From Hirundichthys speculiger (lineage: Eukaryota; Chordata; Actinopteri; Beloniformes; Exocoetidae), in contig JAGFBZ010000006.1 of assembly GCA_018398805.1 (NCBI GenBank), forward strand, positions 496,001-560,000: a stretch of DNA of 64,000 bases, in the 5' to 3' direction. The first letter of the stretch is position 1. Every line of letters begins with the position of its first letter. Of this stretch, positions 11,045 to 24,760 are shown piece by piece. A program made the position numbers and the translations under genes. The notes beneath the pieces are model-generated. The model did not search any database and was not told the DNA's origin. It was given only the letters and a program-made list of their open reading frames with translations.

Positions 11045-14000
11045 TACAAAGTCCAAGTGAAAAGTTTTTTTGTCTTTTGTTGAGTCATTTAATTCCAGTC
11101 AAACTGCATAATGAGATAATGAAGTGCAGTAGAAACAATCTGCAGAGATAACGCTGACTTAGCATTACTTGTTATTGGCAGTTGCTTCGAGACACATCTG
11201 AAGTCATGGAATAACAGTCATGTGTGAACGTTATTGTTAAGTGGCAATGTAAGCTTGCAATTTGACCAAAAATATCAGGTACCTGCAGCTCAAGGGACAT
11301 TTATTAAGGAGCTAACCTGGTACATTCAGACCGCGCTTGTCTAAGCTTCGACTGTGGACTAAAGTCCTGCAATGATGAGGGAAGCTGCTCCGCTAACATA
11401 TAACTGCTCCACGTCTGTGTGAGGAACAGGCCTGCAAAGAAGTTAGCAGCAGACTGCATGACAGTCTTCATTAAAAGTAACAAATTAATATGAGCAGAAG
11501 TTTTTGAAGATATTACTATGACACTATATGATATCTGGAACCATACTAACAGAGGTTTTTTAGAGCGCAGTACCAAGTTTAGTGTATCTAGTATTAGGAG
11601 GACTAGGGTTAGGGACTGTCCATGTTGTCTCAAATATGGCAGGTAGAGTCCGCTGGATACGCTATGCAGCCACGTTCCACCTTGGGAGGTAGTAACAGAG
11701 CCATAATGGGGGTAAAATGAGTCCTGTGTGAACTGGCACTTCGGAAAGGCGTAAAAAGCGCGAGGACGGCCGCAAACGCAGCGCAGGGGGTCAGTTCGTC
11801 ACAAGGACGGTGAGAGGTGCTGTCTGACTGCGGCGCTGGGGTCAACTGTCAGAGCGCCTGTGACAAGCAAGCTAAATATGCAGCGTAAAGAAACACCACT
11901 GGGTTTTCAACAGTGGTCAAAGACCAGCTGGGCAGACCGTATTTTAAACTCTGTCACTCAACTTGGGGGCCAGGCTTGGCAACCTGGAGGAGCCTCCACC
12001 CGCTGGAGCCAAGGCCCGCATCGCGTTTCTGCTGGAGCTTCCTTCTCCAGCTCCGGTAGCATCACAGATTTCATCAGTATCAGGAAGCTGTGGTTGTGTG
12101 TTTGTGAATGTGTGTCCCCCATGGGAACAACAAGGGAGAAGCTTTATTCATTTATTGCCTTTTTTTTTTTTTCATCACCATGTTTTATTCAGTGCAGACT
12201 GAATAAAGCAGTCAGTGACCAGACACATTTGGGACCTGTTGCTGATTGTGGACTGAAGAGTAGATGAATGGGACCAACTTGAGATTGCAGAACACCATAC
12301 TGCTTTTTGGAAAGTACACACTGGGAGGGAATACTGTACCTGCTTGAGGGGCTCAACAATGCATCTATATGGCATGATCAATGAGTGAAAATGGCTTGAG
12401 TCAGCAATGCACAGGATCCGTAGGATAGTAAATATTTTCATTTTTGTGTGTTTTTTTTTATAGTAAACACCACTTATCCCCAATTATCTGGGGTTGGGAC
12501 CAGCACTACAAGAACACTTCCTTGTGACCATCTAGTCATCGGAGCGACGGGAGGTTCAGTGTCCATGAGTGACGTTATCTGGTGGCTCTCTGGTGAGAGA
12601 GCAGCCAACTCTTACTCGATGGATGCCCCCGGTCAAATTATTTGTAAAGAAATAAAAGGCAAAGTAAATTCAAGAATATTTTTTATAACATTTTTCAAAC
12701 TTTCTCCACTTTCCTAATTTAGAGAACAATAGTTTTGCATCATTCAAGATGCTCTGAGTTTCCAAATATTAGATGCTCCTCTGAATTCCTCCCTGCGTTT
12801 GTAACATTTGCACCACGCAGTCCTTTGGAATAAAGCTCTTTGCATGCGAGGAACCATCTCACCCTTTCAGATGGCTGTATATCGCAACCCCCTGCAGTTT
12901 TTCTGGCAGGGGTTCAAAACGTGTGGACCAATTTAAGAGATTAAATCCAGAAAAGGCACACAAGACCATGACAGCCCCCACCAGATATCCCCCTCCAGCC
13001 CAACCTTTGGCATCGAGGTCTGCTATAGAGACGTCAAATAGTGCAGGGAGGGAATGTGAAACCCCAGCATGTTCCCCATTTGGCACGTTCCTGAGGCTCC
13101 AACGCAGTTATGAGGCCACTTCATAGGAGTGTAAACTGTGTATTTAAAAAGCCGTCATTGTGGGACTAACAGTGGCCCTGGCGTAGGTTGTTAGAATAAC
13201 TGAATGACACAATGGTTTCTTTTCTAAATAAACAGATGTGGCCAGGCTGTTAAAATCTTCATTTTTTTTCTCTTCCTCTTCATCCCCACCCCTCCTCCAT
13301 CTCATCTGTAAGTAGCCCCACAGGCATACCCTCTCTCTCCCTCTCTTTTTTTTTTTACTCTCACTTTTTAACTGTCTCTCTCTTCATCCACATGTCTAAG
13401 AAAGGCAAAGTATGATTTCCTTCTGCAGCTGTTCAGTACAGACAGGCCTCTACTCCGGCCTCCAAAGTGAAGTGATACTGGTTGTCTGCTCAGGCTGATT
13501 AATTGCACGTCATACTTAACTCCTCCAAGGCCACCGCCCCCTCTGCTGCCCGCCTCAAACCTCCCACCCCCACTTCGCTGCCCACGTAGGAAGTGAGCTC
13601 ACCACAGTTCTGCTGGCACCGGACTCCTATAAGATATCATTGTCAATGAAAAATTACTCTTAACTTTCGAAAAGACTGACCCTGGTCAAAATAACACCGC
13701 GCTGCTATGAACGTGCAGTTCGGGTTGTCTAGTTGTAGCTGTGTGAAGTCAGGATACTAAACCTGGGACTGAGCCATCATCCCATCCATAGTCTTCTGAT
13801 ATAACAAACTCATGAAAGAGAAATGTTCTGTATATTTCACATTCTGCTGGAACTGGTACATCATCTTTAAGAGATGTGATACATTTCACTTCCCTTTGCT
13901 CTTCCTTTCTGTGAGTTGTTTTGGAATCTGAATCCAACTCATTTGTCATCCCGGGACTCCACATACCATCACTTCATCAAAACTGGTAGCGGGTCATACA

Positions 14001-16020
14001 TACACACAAGCTGTGCTTTGACACCAACTTTGAGACAAATGTGTTTAGAGTGTTTTTCCCTCTAGTTTTGCATCTCCTGTTCCCGCTCAGTTGTTCCTGC
14101 TTTCATTCACTGTTTGGTTCATTTCAGGGGCCACGGTTTAGGGTCAGATTTTTTACCACCAGAAATACTTGTCTTGGTTTTGGAAGCTATAAATACTCGG
14201 CTAGATTGTGGTTGGACTTTGAAAAAAAAAAAAGTTTCACTCCACTTTAACCTGGCATGTTGGTTAGTGATTGAAAAAAAAAAAAAAAAAGTAAACTACA
14301 GAGCACAGCCCAGCCCGTACCATTGTCCTTGTTGGACTCTGATTACATAGCACTGCAAAAGTTTGTACGGTTGCAGTGGTTATTACCTCGTACATTTTCA
14401 ATTTCAAACCTGCAGTCTTGTGTAACGTGACTGGTTGTTTGCAGCAACTAGCCCCTTCACTTCTGACTGAGTAGTTGATTGCACAGAACTGATGCTGTAA
14501 GCAGAAAGTAAAGAATCCAGGTGATCTTTTTATGGCTCTTGTGCCTACATGGTAGGCCAGATTGCAACTGACTAATTGGAACGCTGTGTTTGTCTTGTCA
14601 TCAATTAAATTAAAGCGTTCTTCAGCTGACGTCTTTGGCATGTTGTCTTCTTTTTAACAGCCAAAGTGAAGTGAAGCGTTAGCCCACCGCAGGTGACGAT
14701 CACAGCAGCTAGGGAGTGAGAGCCTTTCTGCTGGTGGCTGTCGGTGATTGTATTACATTACTAATTACACGCTGTAACACTTCTTGTAGTGTTAGGATTG
14801 TGTAAGTTGAGTTGAAAAAGCAGGAGCTATCCACTCATGAGGTTGTGGGAATCACAATATCACAATAACATATACACACACAAAAAAAAACATGCAGCCG
14901 TCAAAGTGTGTCATACATGACTAGGCCCTCAGAAAACATGCTGCCAGGAGAAAAGTAAAAGAAACATAAAGGATATGTTTTGCCCTTTTGCTGCTCCATT
15001 GTATGAGGGATCATGGCGCAACGGAGAGGTGCGACAGGCGCCGCTTTATGACATCACTTAAAGGCACCCTAGAGACTACGGCCGTTACAACATCTTTATG
15101 GTGAAATATTACATGCATCCTGAAAAATGTGTTTTGCAGTAGAGTTGCTTGCAAAAGAGAGAGAAAAAAAAAATAAAATCTAGATCCCAAAATTGAAACG
15201 TGAACAGCCGAATCTTTGGGTCCAGCCCTATAGCCTATAGGGGATGTTTTGTGAATGAGGCTGGGTAGTGAATCAAAGGACTGATGGTGAAGATGTTTCA
15301 CCTTCCATCTGGAAAGCATAAAAGCCGTTGCTTCATTTAATGCTTTAATTCTTTTTTATTTTATTTTCAGAGCTACCAGGTACTTGGGAATCATGGCAAA
15401 TAAAACTTACTCTTAGCTGTAAGTGCAACTGACTTGGCTTGATGTGTAAGATTTACATAGTAGTAGTAGCAGTAGTAGTAGTTTGTAGCCCACTGAAGAC
15501 GAGTGGCCTGTTTGCTCACTTTTCAGAGAGTACTAACTAAGGTCAAGGAACTTAAAGAAAATAACTTAATGGAACTAAAGAAAAAAAAACTGGATCTCTG
15601 ACTAAAACTTATATAAATCCCAAAGGAAAAACAAACACTGTGAGCTTGAAAGATTATGACAGGAAGATAAGCGAATGCAAGTGAACATGAGTGTCAGGAC
15701 GTTTCTACCATCAATTGCCACTATCCCAGTGAAGTTTTCCAGGAGCACATTCCCAGCTGGCTCTGTTATGCTGATAAGACAACACGGCTGCCTGGTGACC
15801 AAATAAAAAACATGTGTCTGACAGAGCATCAGAGATGCTTCAGTCTTCTGTGAACTCTTGACTGGGACTGCATTACTGTGGATAAGAGTGATGGGACCAG
15901 TCCATAAACAGCCCAGTCTGCCAGTGGGGATGCTCGTCATTACAATAGTGAGCACGCAGCTCCAAACTCAGAACGCTGCTGGCAGTCATGAACATTTCTA
16001 ATTTAAGGCCTCAAATTGTC
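11045..16020. other. Intergenic stretch with minor repeat remnants, no gene seen
   Basis: Contains a repeat remnant near 12470, poly-T at about 12161-12172, pyrimidine-rich DNA at 13258-13390, A runs at 14221-14232 and 14275-14290, and (TAG)n at 15459-15483. A small GC-richer patch lies at 11700-11850. Open frames up to about 135 codons are not recognisable as proteins. Confidence 0.5.
12470..12515 (+). repeat. Remnant of a teleost interspersed repeat
   Basis: CCCCAATTATCTGGGGTTGG followed by GACCAGCACTACA resembles the common fish repeat segment 'CCCCATTTATCCGGGCTTGGGACCGGCACT', recognised from memory. The piece at 46368-46455 looks like the same family. Confidence 0.45.
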
Positions 16021-16028
16021 CTGCGTGC

Positions 16029-16250
16029 AGAGCGGTGGGGTCGTGGTTAGGCCTGTCGCTTCACGGCAAGAAGGCTCCCACTGCAAATCTCATCTGTGTG
16101 GAGTTTGCATTTCTGTAGCCTCATCGCCTTTTCCAGCCACTGCAGCTTTGTCCCTCAGCCCCAAAAACATACACATTCACGTGACTGGTGATTTTTTTTG
16201 TTGCAGTGAGTGTTAAGCATGCACGGTTGGTTTGTTGACTCTTCTGTGTG
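16029..16250 (+). repeat. Degenerate tRNA-derived SINE, DANA/mermaid-like
   Basis: GGTCGTGGTTAGGCCTGTCG then CTTCACGGCAAGAAGG resembles the head of fish SINEs of the DANA/mermaid type ('TAGTGGTTAGCACTGTCGCCTCACAGCAAGAAGG'). It is followed by TGTGTGGAGTTTGCAT and CCCCAAAAACATACAC, also typical of that body. It is heavily diverged. Family name is from memory; the resemblance is clear. Confidence 0.7.
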
Positions 16251-19200
16251 TCCAATTGCAGTTTGGACAAGTGTTAATGTAAACACGTTAGACCAAAACT
16301 TCTTTTTCCAGGGCAGAATTGTTTAGAGATTCTTTCTTTTTCCCTTTTAAGAGGATATCATTTAAAATTCTTTCCACAAAATGTAATGTACTTGGCAAGC
16401 AGAAGTTCAATATCATACAAATGGTTTATTTGAAGGTGTGTCATAGTCTGGGATTTCCAAAGTACCTCATTAAATCAATTCAAAGGCCAGTTAAATCATA
16501 ATTGTTGCGCAATTAGAAATACGCCAGATAAGGCTGATTCAAAACCAGAGCATCATGATTACTCCAGCTGGCTTTCACTGAACTTTTTTTTTTTAATGCG
16601 CTGAGAACTCAGGTTTTCCAGCATTTTTCTTCTGAATGGAAATCCCATCATGCAACTGTTAAACAAGGAACACCTTAGTGCTGATGTTTTGTCACAACAT
16701 ACCCCGTCAGTGTCGGCTTACAGCCGATAACAGCCAGGCAATAACTCTGGTGGGGCCCCAGATGGCTTTGGACAGATTCATCACAGCTAACACCCCAGGT
16801 CAGCCGCAGGTAATCCATCAGCCCTTTTCCTGCGCTTCAGTTCAGACTGAGGTTACATCTCTACTGACACAGTTTATGACTTTGTCTAAATGCGTAGCGG
16901 GGTGGAGGGCTAAAAAAAAGGGGGGATAAACACGTCTGAAAGGTAAATGAAGGTTGGCATCTATGTGCGAATACCAGCAAATGAGTTTATACACACGCAA
17001 AATTAGAAGCAGACACAGGATTATGTTAGTTATAATATTATTCTCCTGTATGATGTAGGATTTGGCTTAAATCGCAGGATCAGCTGACGAAAGTTAACCA
17101 ATCAACAGCCTCATTACTCAGCACTCTGAGCAAGTCCAAAAATGGCAGCGCAGGGAGACTTATGAGCTGGGGAAGAGCCCGTGCTCTGTCTCTTCTGTGT
17201 CCTTGTTGCTCACAGCAGCTACTGACAAACAAATATAATCTTGCAGCATAGCTATAAGAAAAAAAAAAAGTCTGCTTGGTCTATTTAATGTCATTTAGCA
17301 ATACTGAATACAAGGAGAGCAGGACAGAAAGACACCTGAAACACACACCACTGCTTATTCTGAACAGCAGAACTGTGTTTCAGTGTCATGAGAAGTAATA
17401 GGAACATCACAGAGAGGTAAAAGGAATGTGTAGCAAGTTTGAAACGCAGCAGTGGATGTATGTTAACAAATAAAAATGAGGCAGATGCAGTTCCATACCA
17501 TGCAAACTTTCCCCAGTTATTCAGCCTGAGTTAAATCCAGGGTTAATCAAATAAAGATGGCACATTTCACGGAAAATAGAACCATTTGCAGCTTAAAACA
17601 ATTTGGACTGCTATGGAGGTCCAGTGGAATGAATTAGGCCCTCCTCACAAAACTAAAACACTGAGCCGACCTGGGCTGTGTTGATCTGAGAACCAGGAGA
17701 CGACACATCAGCACAAAACGATGATGTCTGTCGTCTTTTGTCAGTTATTATACAAAAGCTGCTATACAGTATGCCAATACAATTCATCATGGAAAAAAAA
17801 ACTGTTACTGTTACATTTCTGTGCATATTTCATTATTTACTTCTCAGCCTTTTCTTTGGGGGGCTGTATTGTTTGATTGGGTTCTAGAAAGGTGCAGAAT
17901 AGGTTTAACTGGGTTTAGGCTTCATGGAAAAGGACATGTTTTATTGTATAAAGTTGTGGTGTGTAGGCATTTCCTTATGACTCATGGATCATGTGTAACA
18001 TCACAACACAAAGCATGAAAAGCAAGTCATGCAGCTTCACTCAGGGATCTGCTGCTGCTGCCTGGTTTTCTTGCTCTAGTCTCATTTCTCATCCAGGTGT
18101 GCACCTAAGATTCCTCCCTGTGCCTCTCCAAACTAAAGGGCAGGTGTGTCCTGTTGTTGTGGCCAAAGGTTTATGACCTTGTGCACTGCCATTTTCTGTT
18201 CCCCCCCCCACACACACACCAATAGCCCGTGGTCGTCCCCAGAGCTGGCAGGAATGCGGGCCTGGATGTGCAGTGGCTTGCTGAAGACACTTTTTTTCTT
18301 TATGACTATTAGGTGCCTGTTAATCACAGCCCTTTCAAAATATTTTCTGTGGAAAAATGTTCACTCAAATTAGAACAAAACTAAAATTCTCGAAGCTGTA
18401 TTAATGTTGGTGAAGAATGCACTGAGCAAACGGATGGCAAAGAAATGCCTTTTTTTGTTTTTGGCCTTTTACAATAGACTCATGGAATAGCAAAAACGGA
18501 TGCTCAGCGCTTTAATGTGAGGCCACATCTCCACTTTATTACATACCATATCCATCACCAGAAGGAACGCTGAAGCAAAGGGGACATTTGGCATAATCAT
18601 GGTCATTTCCTGCACCCTAGCTGTCTCTATGTATGGAGTCTGGCAGTCTGGCATATAGACAGCGCAAAAACACACAGGGAGCACACACTCATGCGTCCAG
18701 CCCAAAGCAGACCTCTGATTCATCTGCAACAGCAGCCGAACAATCTGCTCCTTCTTCTGGCCTTTCTCCGTCCAGACATTCTTGCTGTTGCAATCTGTCA
18801 GCCCCGAATGAAGATAAATCAGGCTGTGGTGTTCTCCTTTATCAGTCAGCGCTGAACTATCTGAAAGTCCCCTGCACAGATGGCTGGATAATGTCAACTT
18901 GAAGACCTTTCTCTCCTCCTGCTGACTTCTTTTATCTTTCCTCCAGACATATTCTCGAGAATACTCAAGAGCACTAATGATAAGCCCAGAGTTTCAAAGT
19001 TAGAACAAGACTATAAGGAAAAGGAAAAAAAAAAAAAAAAAGTGGGTCTCTGTGTGTCTTGTTACCACGACAGCAAAGAAAACTTGGTGGCTGAAGTAGA
19101 AGCTGTGGTAACTGTAAAAATAAGCTTCCTTTCAGTGGACGCCTGAGGAGATCTTTAGGTCGAGAATGTCAGGCCCTTTAAAGCAGATGGTAAAAATAGA

Positions 19201-22200
19201 GTTGATAAAGTTGTCCCCAGTACTGCACACAAATACCAAACTGTCAGAGTGGTTGCTCAGTAATTATAACATGAAGATGAAAAGAATATTACATATAATA
19301 CGCATGCTTCATCTGGAGTCGTTGTCTCACCTCTTTTTTAGTCTTATAGCCACCTTAAAAAAAAAAGACAAACCTCACTATTCCTCGTGAAAGATAGTCT
19401 TTGATGACAAGGACGGACAGAAAAACTCAATTTTGTTAACGAATGCTTCGGAAAGTCAGTGAAGCGTCAAATAACAGTGATCTTTAAAGAAAGACTTGAC
19501 AGGATTTGTAGTTTTCAGCTAATATTAAAAGGTTTAAGGAATCCAAAGGAGTCTCAACACAGAAATGACAAGAGCTCAAGCCTCAGCTCAACACCCATGC
19601 TGTCTGGTCCGTCAGACAGATACGCATCAACATCTGTCATTTATCTAGAGCTGATATAACCACATGTACAAGGATTACTTTGGAGAGGCCCTAAAATCTG
19701 AAGTTATCGTCACAAAGCACTTAAAACTTTACTGGGTGAAAATGAAGCCTGAGGTTCACCTTGACCAGAGGTGGTGACGAGTCCTGGCCTGTAAGCCTTT
19801 CACTGTGAGTCTTCCCTTCTTTCTCTGATCAATTTCCTTTCTCTTCACTCTATATAAAGATCATTAGAACCACATAAAAAAGATAAAACATTTAGTTGGC
19901 ACGGCAAGAGGTTTGCCCTTCCAACAAACCTGTGTACTGTACAGAAATTCGTTGCACATCTGTATTCGTAAAAAATAAAATCTGAGTTATACCTAACTTT
20001 AATTACATGTCTCTAACATCGAATGCAACATATTTAACATATCTCTTTGAGAAAAACCCTATTACCAATACAATGATACCCTATGTCAGGGCAAAAAAAA
20101 AAAAAAAAAAGGAAAAATTTACAGTGAACCACACAACTTAATTCTCTTTGCCTTTTTAACTTTTTAACCTTCCTGTAAAATTAACAGTTTGGGCTGATTA
20201 AGTTAAGCTAAAACACTTTTGTTATTATATCAGTACACCAAAAACATGACTGAAAATAAAATGTCAAAAAAAAATTCTAAAGTGATATTATCTGTAGCTG
20301 GGATCAAATGCTCTTTGCAAAGGTGTTGTAATGTAACATCTGAAAGCCCTTCAACCTGAAACATGTTTTGACAAATCTGGCATGTAGCGATTTTTGTTTT
20401 GTTTTATAAAAGTATGCAGACTCTGATAACTGCCTAATCTGTGTAATCTCAACCTAAAAAAAGAAAACACTGGATAATGTGGGAAATGTCACTATTCTTG
20501 GTTTTGTCTGTTCTCTTTGTACAAAGAGAGAAAAAAAAAGATTGTTTTAAAGGTCTCACTTATCTCTGTCCAGAGTGTGAAGGTCTAACTTCTTTAGGAT
20601 CAAACTATCTGGGATGCATGGACTCAGAAAAGTGTTGAGAAGAAACTCTTCACATAGAAAGATAGACACATGCTCTGAACTTGAGATAACAGGGTCTCCA
20701 CATGCAAGTATTTTTGAGCCAGTAAATGTATTTCCATTTGCAGGTCAAAATAACATTGTGCACGCTGGGAAATTTGGCAGTTGAACACTGCAGAGAACTC
20801 TTGCCCAGTTGTTGTTTTTTTTTCTCTTCTTTTTTGGGGGTGGAAAAATACTCAAACTACTCAAATTTACTGTACCCTGTTACAAAAAGAAACCCCCCCC
20901 CCCCCAAACACACACACACGTATCATTAACAAATATGCGACATAATGGTGCCATCATTCTTCATCCATTCCAGTTTAATGGGCATCCAGAGGACAGACTT
21001 TCCTGAGAGAAGCCTTCAGAGTCCAAAGGATTCCTTCTAAGTGGCCTGATTTTTCCATCAGGGCTCTCAAGTCTCCGGTCAGAGTTCAGCACCTACTCCT
21101 GATTTACACATCTTCCATTTCTCTTACCGACCACCTCCCCTACCTGACAGCAGCAGCTGCTCCTCATGACATATGGGCCATGTCATTTCAAAAATTCCTG
21201 CAGCACTGCCCTACTCTCAGCATTTCTGTCAGCACTCAATATGACGGTCTAATTTTACCAAGGCTGGCACGCCTTTGCCCCCTGAGCATTCCCACTCTTA
21301 CATATAAGCTCAACCATAAACATAAGCTCTGCCAGTGGTGGAAGTGATCTCTTTGGATATACTCCTATATTGTCGTTTGACAGACTTTGTAGGCACATGT
21401 ACTTGATTTCTAAGGGATTTTGGGAAAAAGAGGGTTCTCTACCTACATTTGTTTTAAATATATAGCTACAAGTAACGTCATATACTGTATCCTGTACAGG
21501 TGTTATACTGATTAAAATTAAAGATCATATTAATACGACGTATTGATGTTTAAAAAAAATACAAGAAAAAGACAAAATTGTTTATAAAGTTGTAAGAATA
21601 TCAATTCCTCCAATGGGTACCAGGATAAAGTGCTTAAAACTGTAGAGACCATCCATGAGTTAAAGTCTTTGGCTTTTACTGTAATTAAGCACTTTACAAA
21701 ATTTGATACAGGCTTTTTTTTTTTTTTTAGATATAAAAGCCAAGAAAAAGCACAAAATCAGTACCTACTGGCCAAACACATATTTCATGGTGTAAAATGG
21801 TTGCTTTAGCATTGTTGTCACAAAGACTTACTTTCAATATTATGAATCAGGTCAAATGCACAACCAATGCAGGCCCTCCAAGGTCTTGTTAAGGCCATGG
21901 AATGAGTTGCAAAGACCTCTGGGTAATGGACTGGGGATGTGCTGGATGGAAACTCAAGCCCTTCTGCCATTCCGGGCAGAGCACAGCAGGCCATGTTCAG
22001 TTTCAATGACAAAAGCAGACGGGCAGCAAGCAATGATGCATAAAACATGAGCATGAGAAAGTTAGTGCAACCGAGTCAATGATGATTTGAAAAAAAAAAA
22101 AAAAAAATTAGGAAGGGTATAAGGGATCAGTGGTTGGGTCAACATATATATAGAGAGATAAGAAAGGGGTAAGAAAAAGAAATTACACCACCTTAAAATT

Positions 22201-22505
22201 CTCAGGTTTTACATTTTAAATAAAGGTAAATACAAGTCCAAATGAGCAACAACACAACATATTCATCCACTCATAGACTGTATGAAAAGAACCAGACAAA
22301 GTCTCTGTGATGTCACTCAAAGGTTTTCTGAAGAGATGATTTAAAGCTTGTTATCGAGCCAAGCTCCACAGGGACCCTCAACTAGTCGTTGCTCGACTAA
22401 GTCTGGGAGTCCAAGTGACAGCTACTGACAAGCTAAAGGCTGTCCTTTGGTTACCCTGGTGGCAGCCTTCGCCTGTGGGCAAAGGTGGCTGCTGCCTGCT
22501 GTTTG
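16251..22505. other. Intergenic stretch, no gene seen
   Basis: Long AT-rich region with A or T runs (19025-19041, 20093-20110, 21715-21729, 22089-22107) and C-rich plus (CA)n tracts at 18202-18220 and 20893-20920. Open frames up to about 142 codons lack family resemblance. 16480-16560 is non-repetitive and rich in homeodomain-like TAAT/ATTA cores. Confidence 0.5.
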
Positions 22506-22506
22506 A

Positions 22507-22605
22507 CTAAAGGCTGATTTATGCTTCTGCATCATAGCTCGCTGCAGCTACGCTGTAGGTGTGAACCCTTTGCTTTAAGCTTCACCAGACCTGGACATGC
22601 ACCTA
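22507..22605 (+). repeat. Probable end of a teleost interspersed repeat
   Basis: AAAGGCTGATTTATGCTTCT then GCATCATAGCTCG resembles the start of a widespread fish repeat beginning 'GGCTGATTTATGCTTCTGCGTC'. Its other end was not located, and the retroposon tail at 22606 directly follows. Confidence 0.4.
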
Positions 22606-22830
22606 AGATAAGATAAGATAGCACTTTATTGATCCCATGATGGGGAAATTTGTGCGTTACCACAACTCAAATTACAGAAAAGAAAAATAACAATATATAA
22701 ACAATATATATATATAAACAGAAGAAGAACAAATATATACAGTAGAAAAAAAAATTGTAAACAACACTAGTACAATTGTGTAAACAACACTATGTACAAC
22801 AGCAACACCTCTCTATAAATGTAACTACGA
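22606..22830. repeat. LINE-like retroposon tail
   Basis: TAAGATAAGATAGCACTTTA then TTGATCCCATGATGGGGAAATT is a well-known teleost retroposon motif (the 'TTTATTGATCCC...GGGGAAATT' tail), followed by A-rich and AT-rich sequence. No reverse transcriptase frame is present. Confidence 0.65.
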
Positions 22831-23712
22831 ATTATGTTGATGCAGAGCACAAGTAATGTGACTGGTCCACTTGTTTGATTTGTTCTTCTTTGTTCTTCAT
22901 ATTTCCTACTGCTCCTTCTTCAAGTCATCTTCAAGTCTGGTAGAACGATAGTTTGCTGCAATGTCTGTAAAAACGACTGATATTCAACATTCATCAGCGC
23001 CAACTCTCGTGAAATATACTTTACATGCTCTGTTGCCATGTCTGAACTTTATTCAGGAAATTAAAAAAAAAAAAAAAAACCTCGGCACTGTGAGCTACAG
23101 CGCCGGAGAAAAGAACCCACACTGCCCTCTAGCAGTTGGTGGTGTAATTACAGGGCAACACAAAACAATAACACACAAGTATAAAAACAAGGAAGTAAAA
23201 GCAGCATCAGGGTCGTGCATAGCCTTCGTGCATAGCTCTCATCAACGGACCCCTGCAGGCCAACCCTGAACCAGTTGGGGCGGTTTGTAAAAATTAAAGG
23301 CACAACAAGTTATATGAAGTCCAGTTCCACGAAAGTGCTGAGAAAGTAATATGATAGTGAGCTGTTTTGAAGGCTGCTTGGATGTGAAACTAACCAAAAC
23401 CATTTTTTGTACCATTTTTTAAATATATTTATTTCTACAGTAAAGCTGGGTATTTTAACCTAGGTGACAGTGGAGATTGACACTTTTAGAGTCATACAGA
23501 AGTTGCCCCTCGAGTACCACATGATTCCACATGATTCAGTAGCTTGTACAACAAACTGCTACAGGAACACCTAGCACCTATTGTATATGCACAGCTCTCT
23601 TAAGGTCCTTTCAATCAGGTTGATGTCTGGATTTTGACTGGGCAGTAGCAACACCCTGATTATTTTCATTTTCAGGCCATGTTACTCTGTTCCATTTCAA
23701 CCAGCCTTTGGC

Positions 23713-24760
23713 CAGTGTTGGGCAAGTTCACTTTCTACACGAACTAGTTAGGTTCATAGTTCATAGAAATTGAAATGAACTAGTTCAGTTCATAGTTCAC
23801 AGAAATTAAAATGAACTAGTTCAGTTCACCATTTCAAAAATGAACTAAATTGTTCATTTTTAGTTCATTTTTTAAAAATTATTTTTTTAAGTTGCTGCGA
23901 GCAATTATTTGTCAAAATGATTACCACTGCCCATATACTACGCCACCACAAACGGCAATTATTTTATCCATTTTAACTGTTGAAAACTATTGGTCCAATT
24001 CTGAATCCTTAACCAACCAGGGTTCACATTAGCATTTAAGGGACAGCCCATGTAAAACTGTAATTTCCTTTTCAGCTTCTCTCTACAGCAGCCATTCCCA
24101 AACTTCAGTATACCAAGGCCTAATTTGAAATGTGAAAAATCTCCGCAGCCCACCGAAACCTTTAATCACAACCGTGATCAACATACAGGACAAGGAACCA
24201 TGATCCGATATTAATGTAAGGGGTCAACAAATAAGGTGACACTTGTCATATTAAGTTAAGATGACATTAGAATAACACTTAACTGGTTTGTTTTATTACT
24301 TCTTAATGTTTTTTTTTTTATTATGTCATGAATATTTTACAGTAATTAAAAACATATTTAAAAAAGATCGAGGATTTAAAACACATTGTTTAATTTTAAT
24401 GACCTCTCACAGCCCACCTGCTGTACCTCGACAGCCCACCAGGGAGCCACAGGCCCACACTTTGGCAGCAAGTTTTTCCTTCTATTTTAATATACTGTAG
24501 AGCAGTGATTCTCAAAGTGTGGGCTTTGTACCTTAAGGTACAAATGTTTTTTCCCCCCCATTTCAACATTTCAATTTGTGGTGTATTTTAAATGGGGTTC
24601 GGTGGAAACCTGGCACGGTTTTGACCGTGCGTGAACTTTGAAAGAGCGTCGTTCACAACTGCCCAAATGAACTCGTTCACGCCCCCCGCTGGTGAAGGAG
24701 AAAGTGAACGCGCTCAATTCACGTTCGCGAAAAATATGAACTAGTTTGTGAACTTTCGTT
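23713..24760. mobile_element. Larger hAT-like element, copy A, carrying a nested small hAT
   Basis: It starts CAGTGTTGGGCAAGTTCACT like the copy at 39349, and has the same arrays of TGAACTAGTTC and GTTCA words near both ends. The left flank is CCTTTGGC (23705-23712) and the right flank is CGTTTGGC (24761-24768), an 8-bp duplication with one mismatch. The surrounding DNA is one Tc1 gene, which supports a real insertion. Compared with the 39349 copy the last 27 or so bases, including the right terminal repeat, are missing. The interior is rearranged at about 24461-24525. Confidence 0.82.
24089..24525 (+). mobile_element. Small hAT element, copy 2, nested in copy A and partly inverted
   Basis: The left end CAGCCATTCCCAAACTTC at 24089 is preceded by CTCTACAG (24081-24088). 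The body follows copies 1 and 3. The right end occurs in reverse at 24496-24525, next to CTGTAGAG (24495-24502), which is the reverse of the same duplication. So the terminal region and about 45 bases of host sequence have flipped relative to the 39686 copy. Confidence 0.82.
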
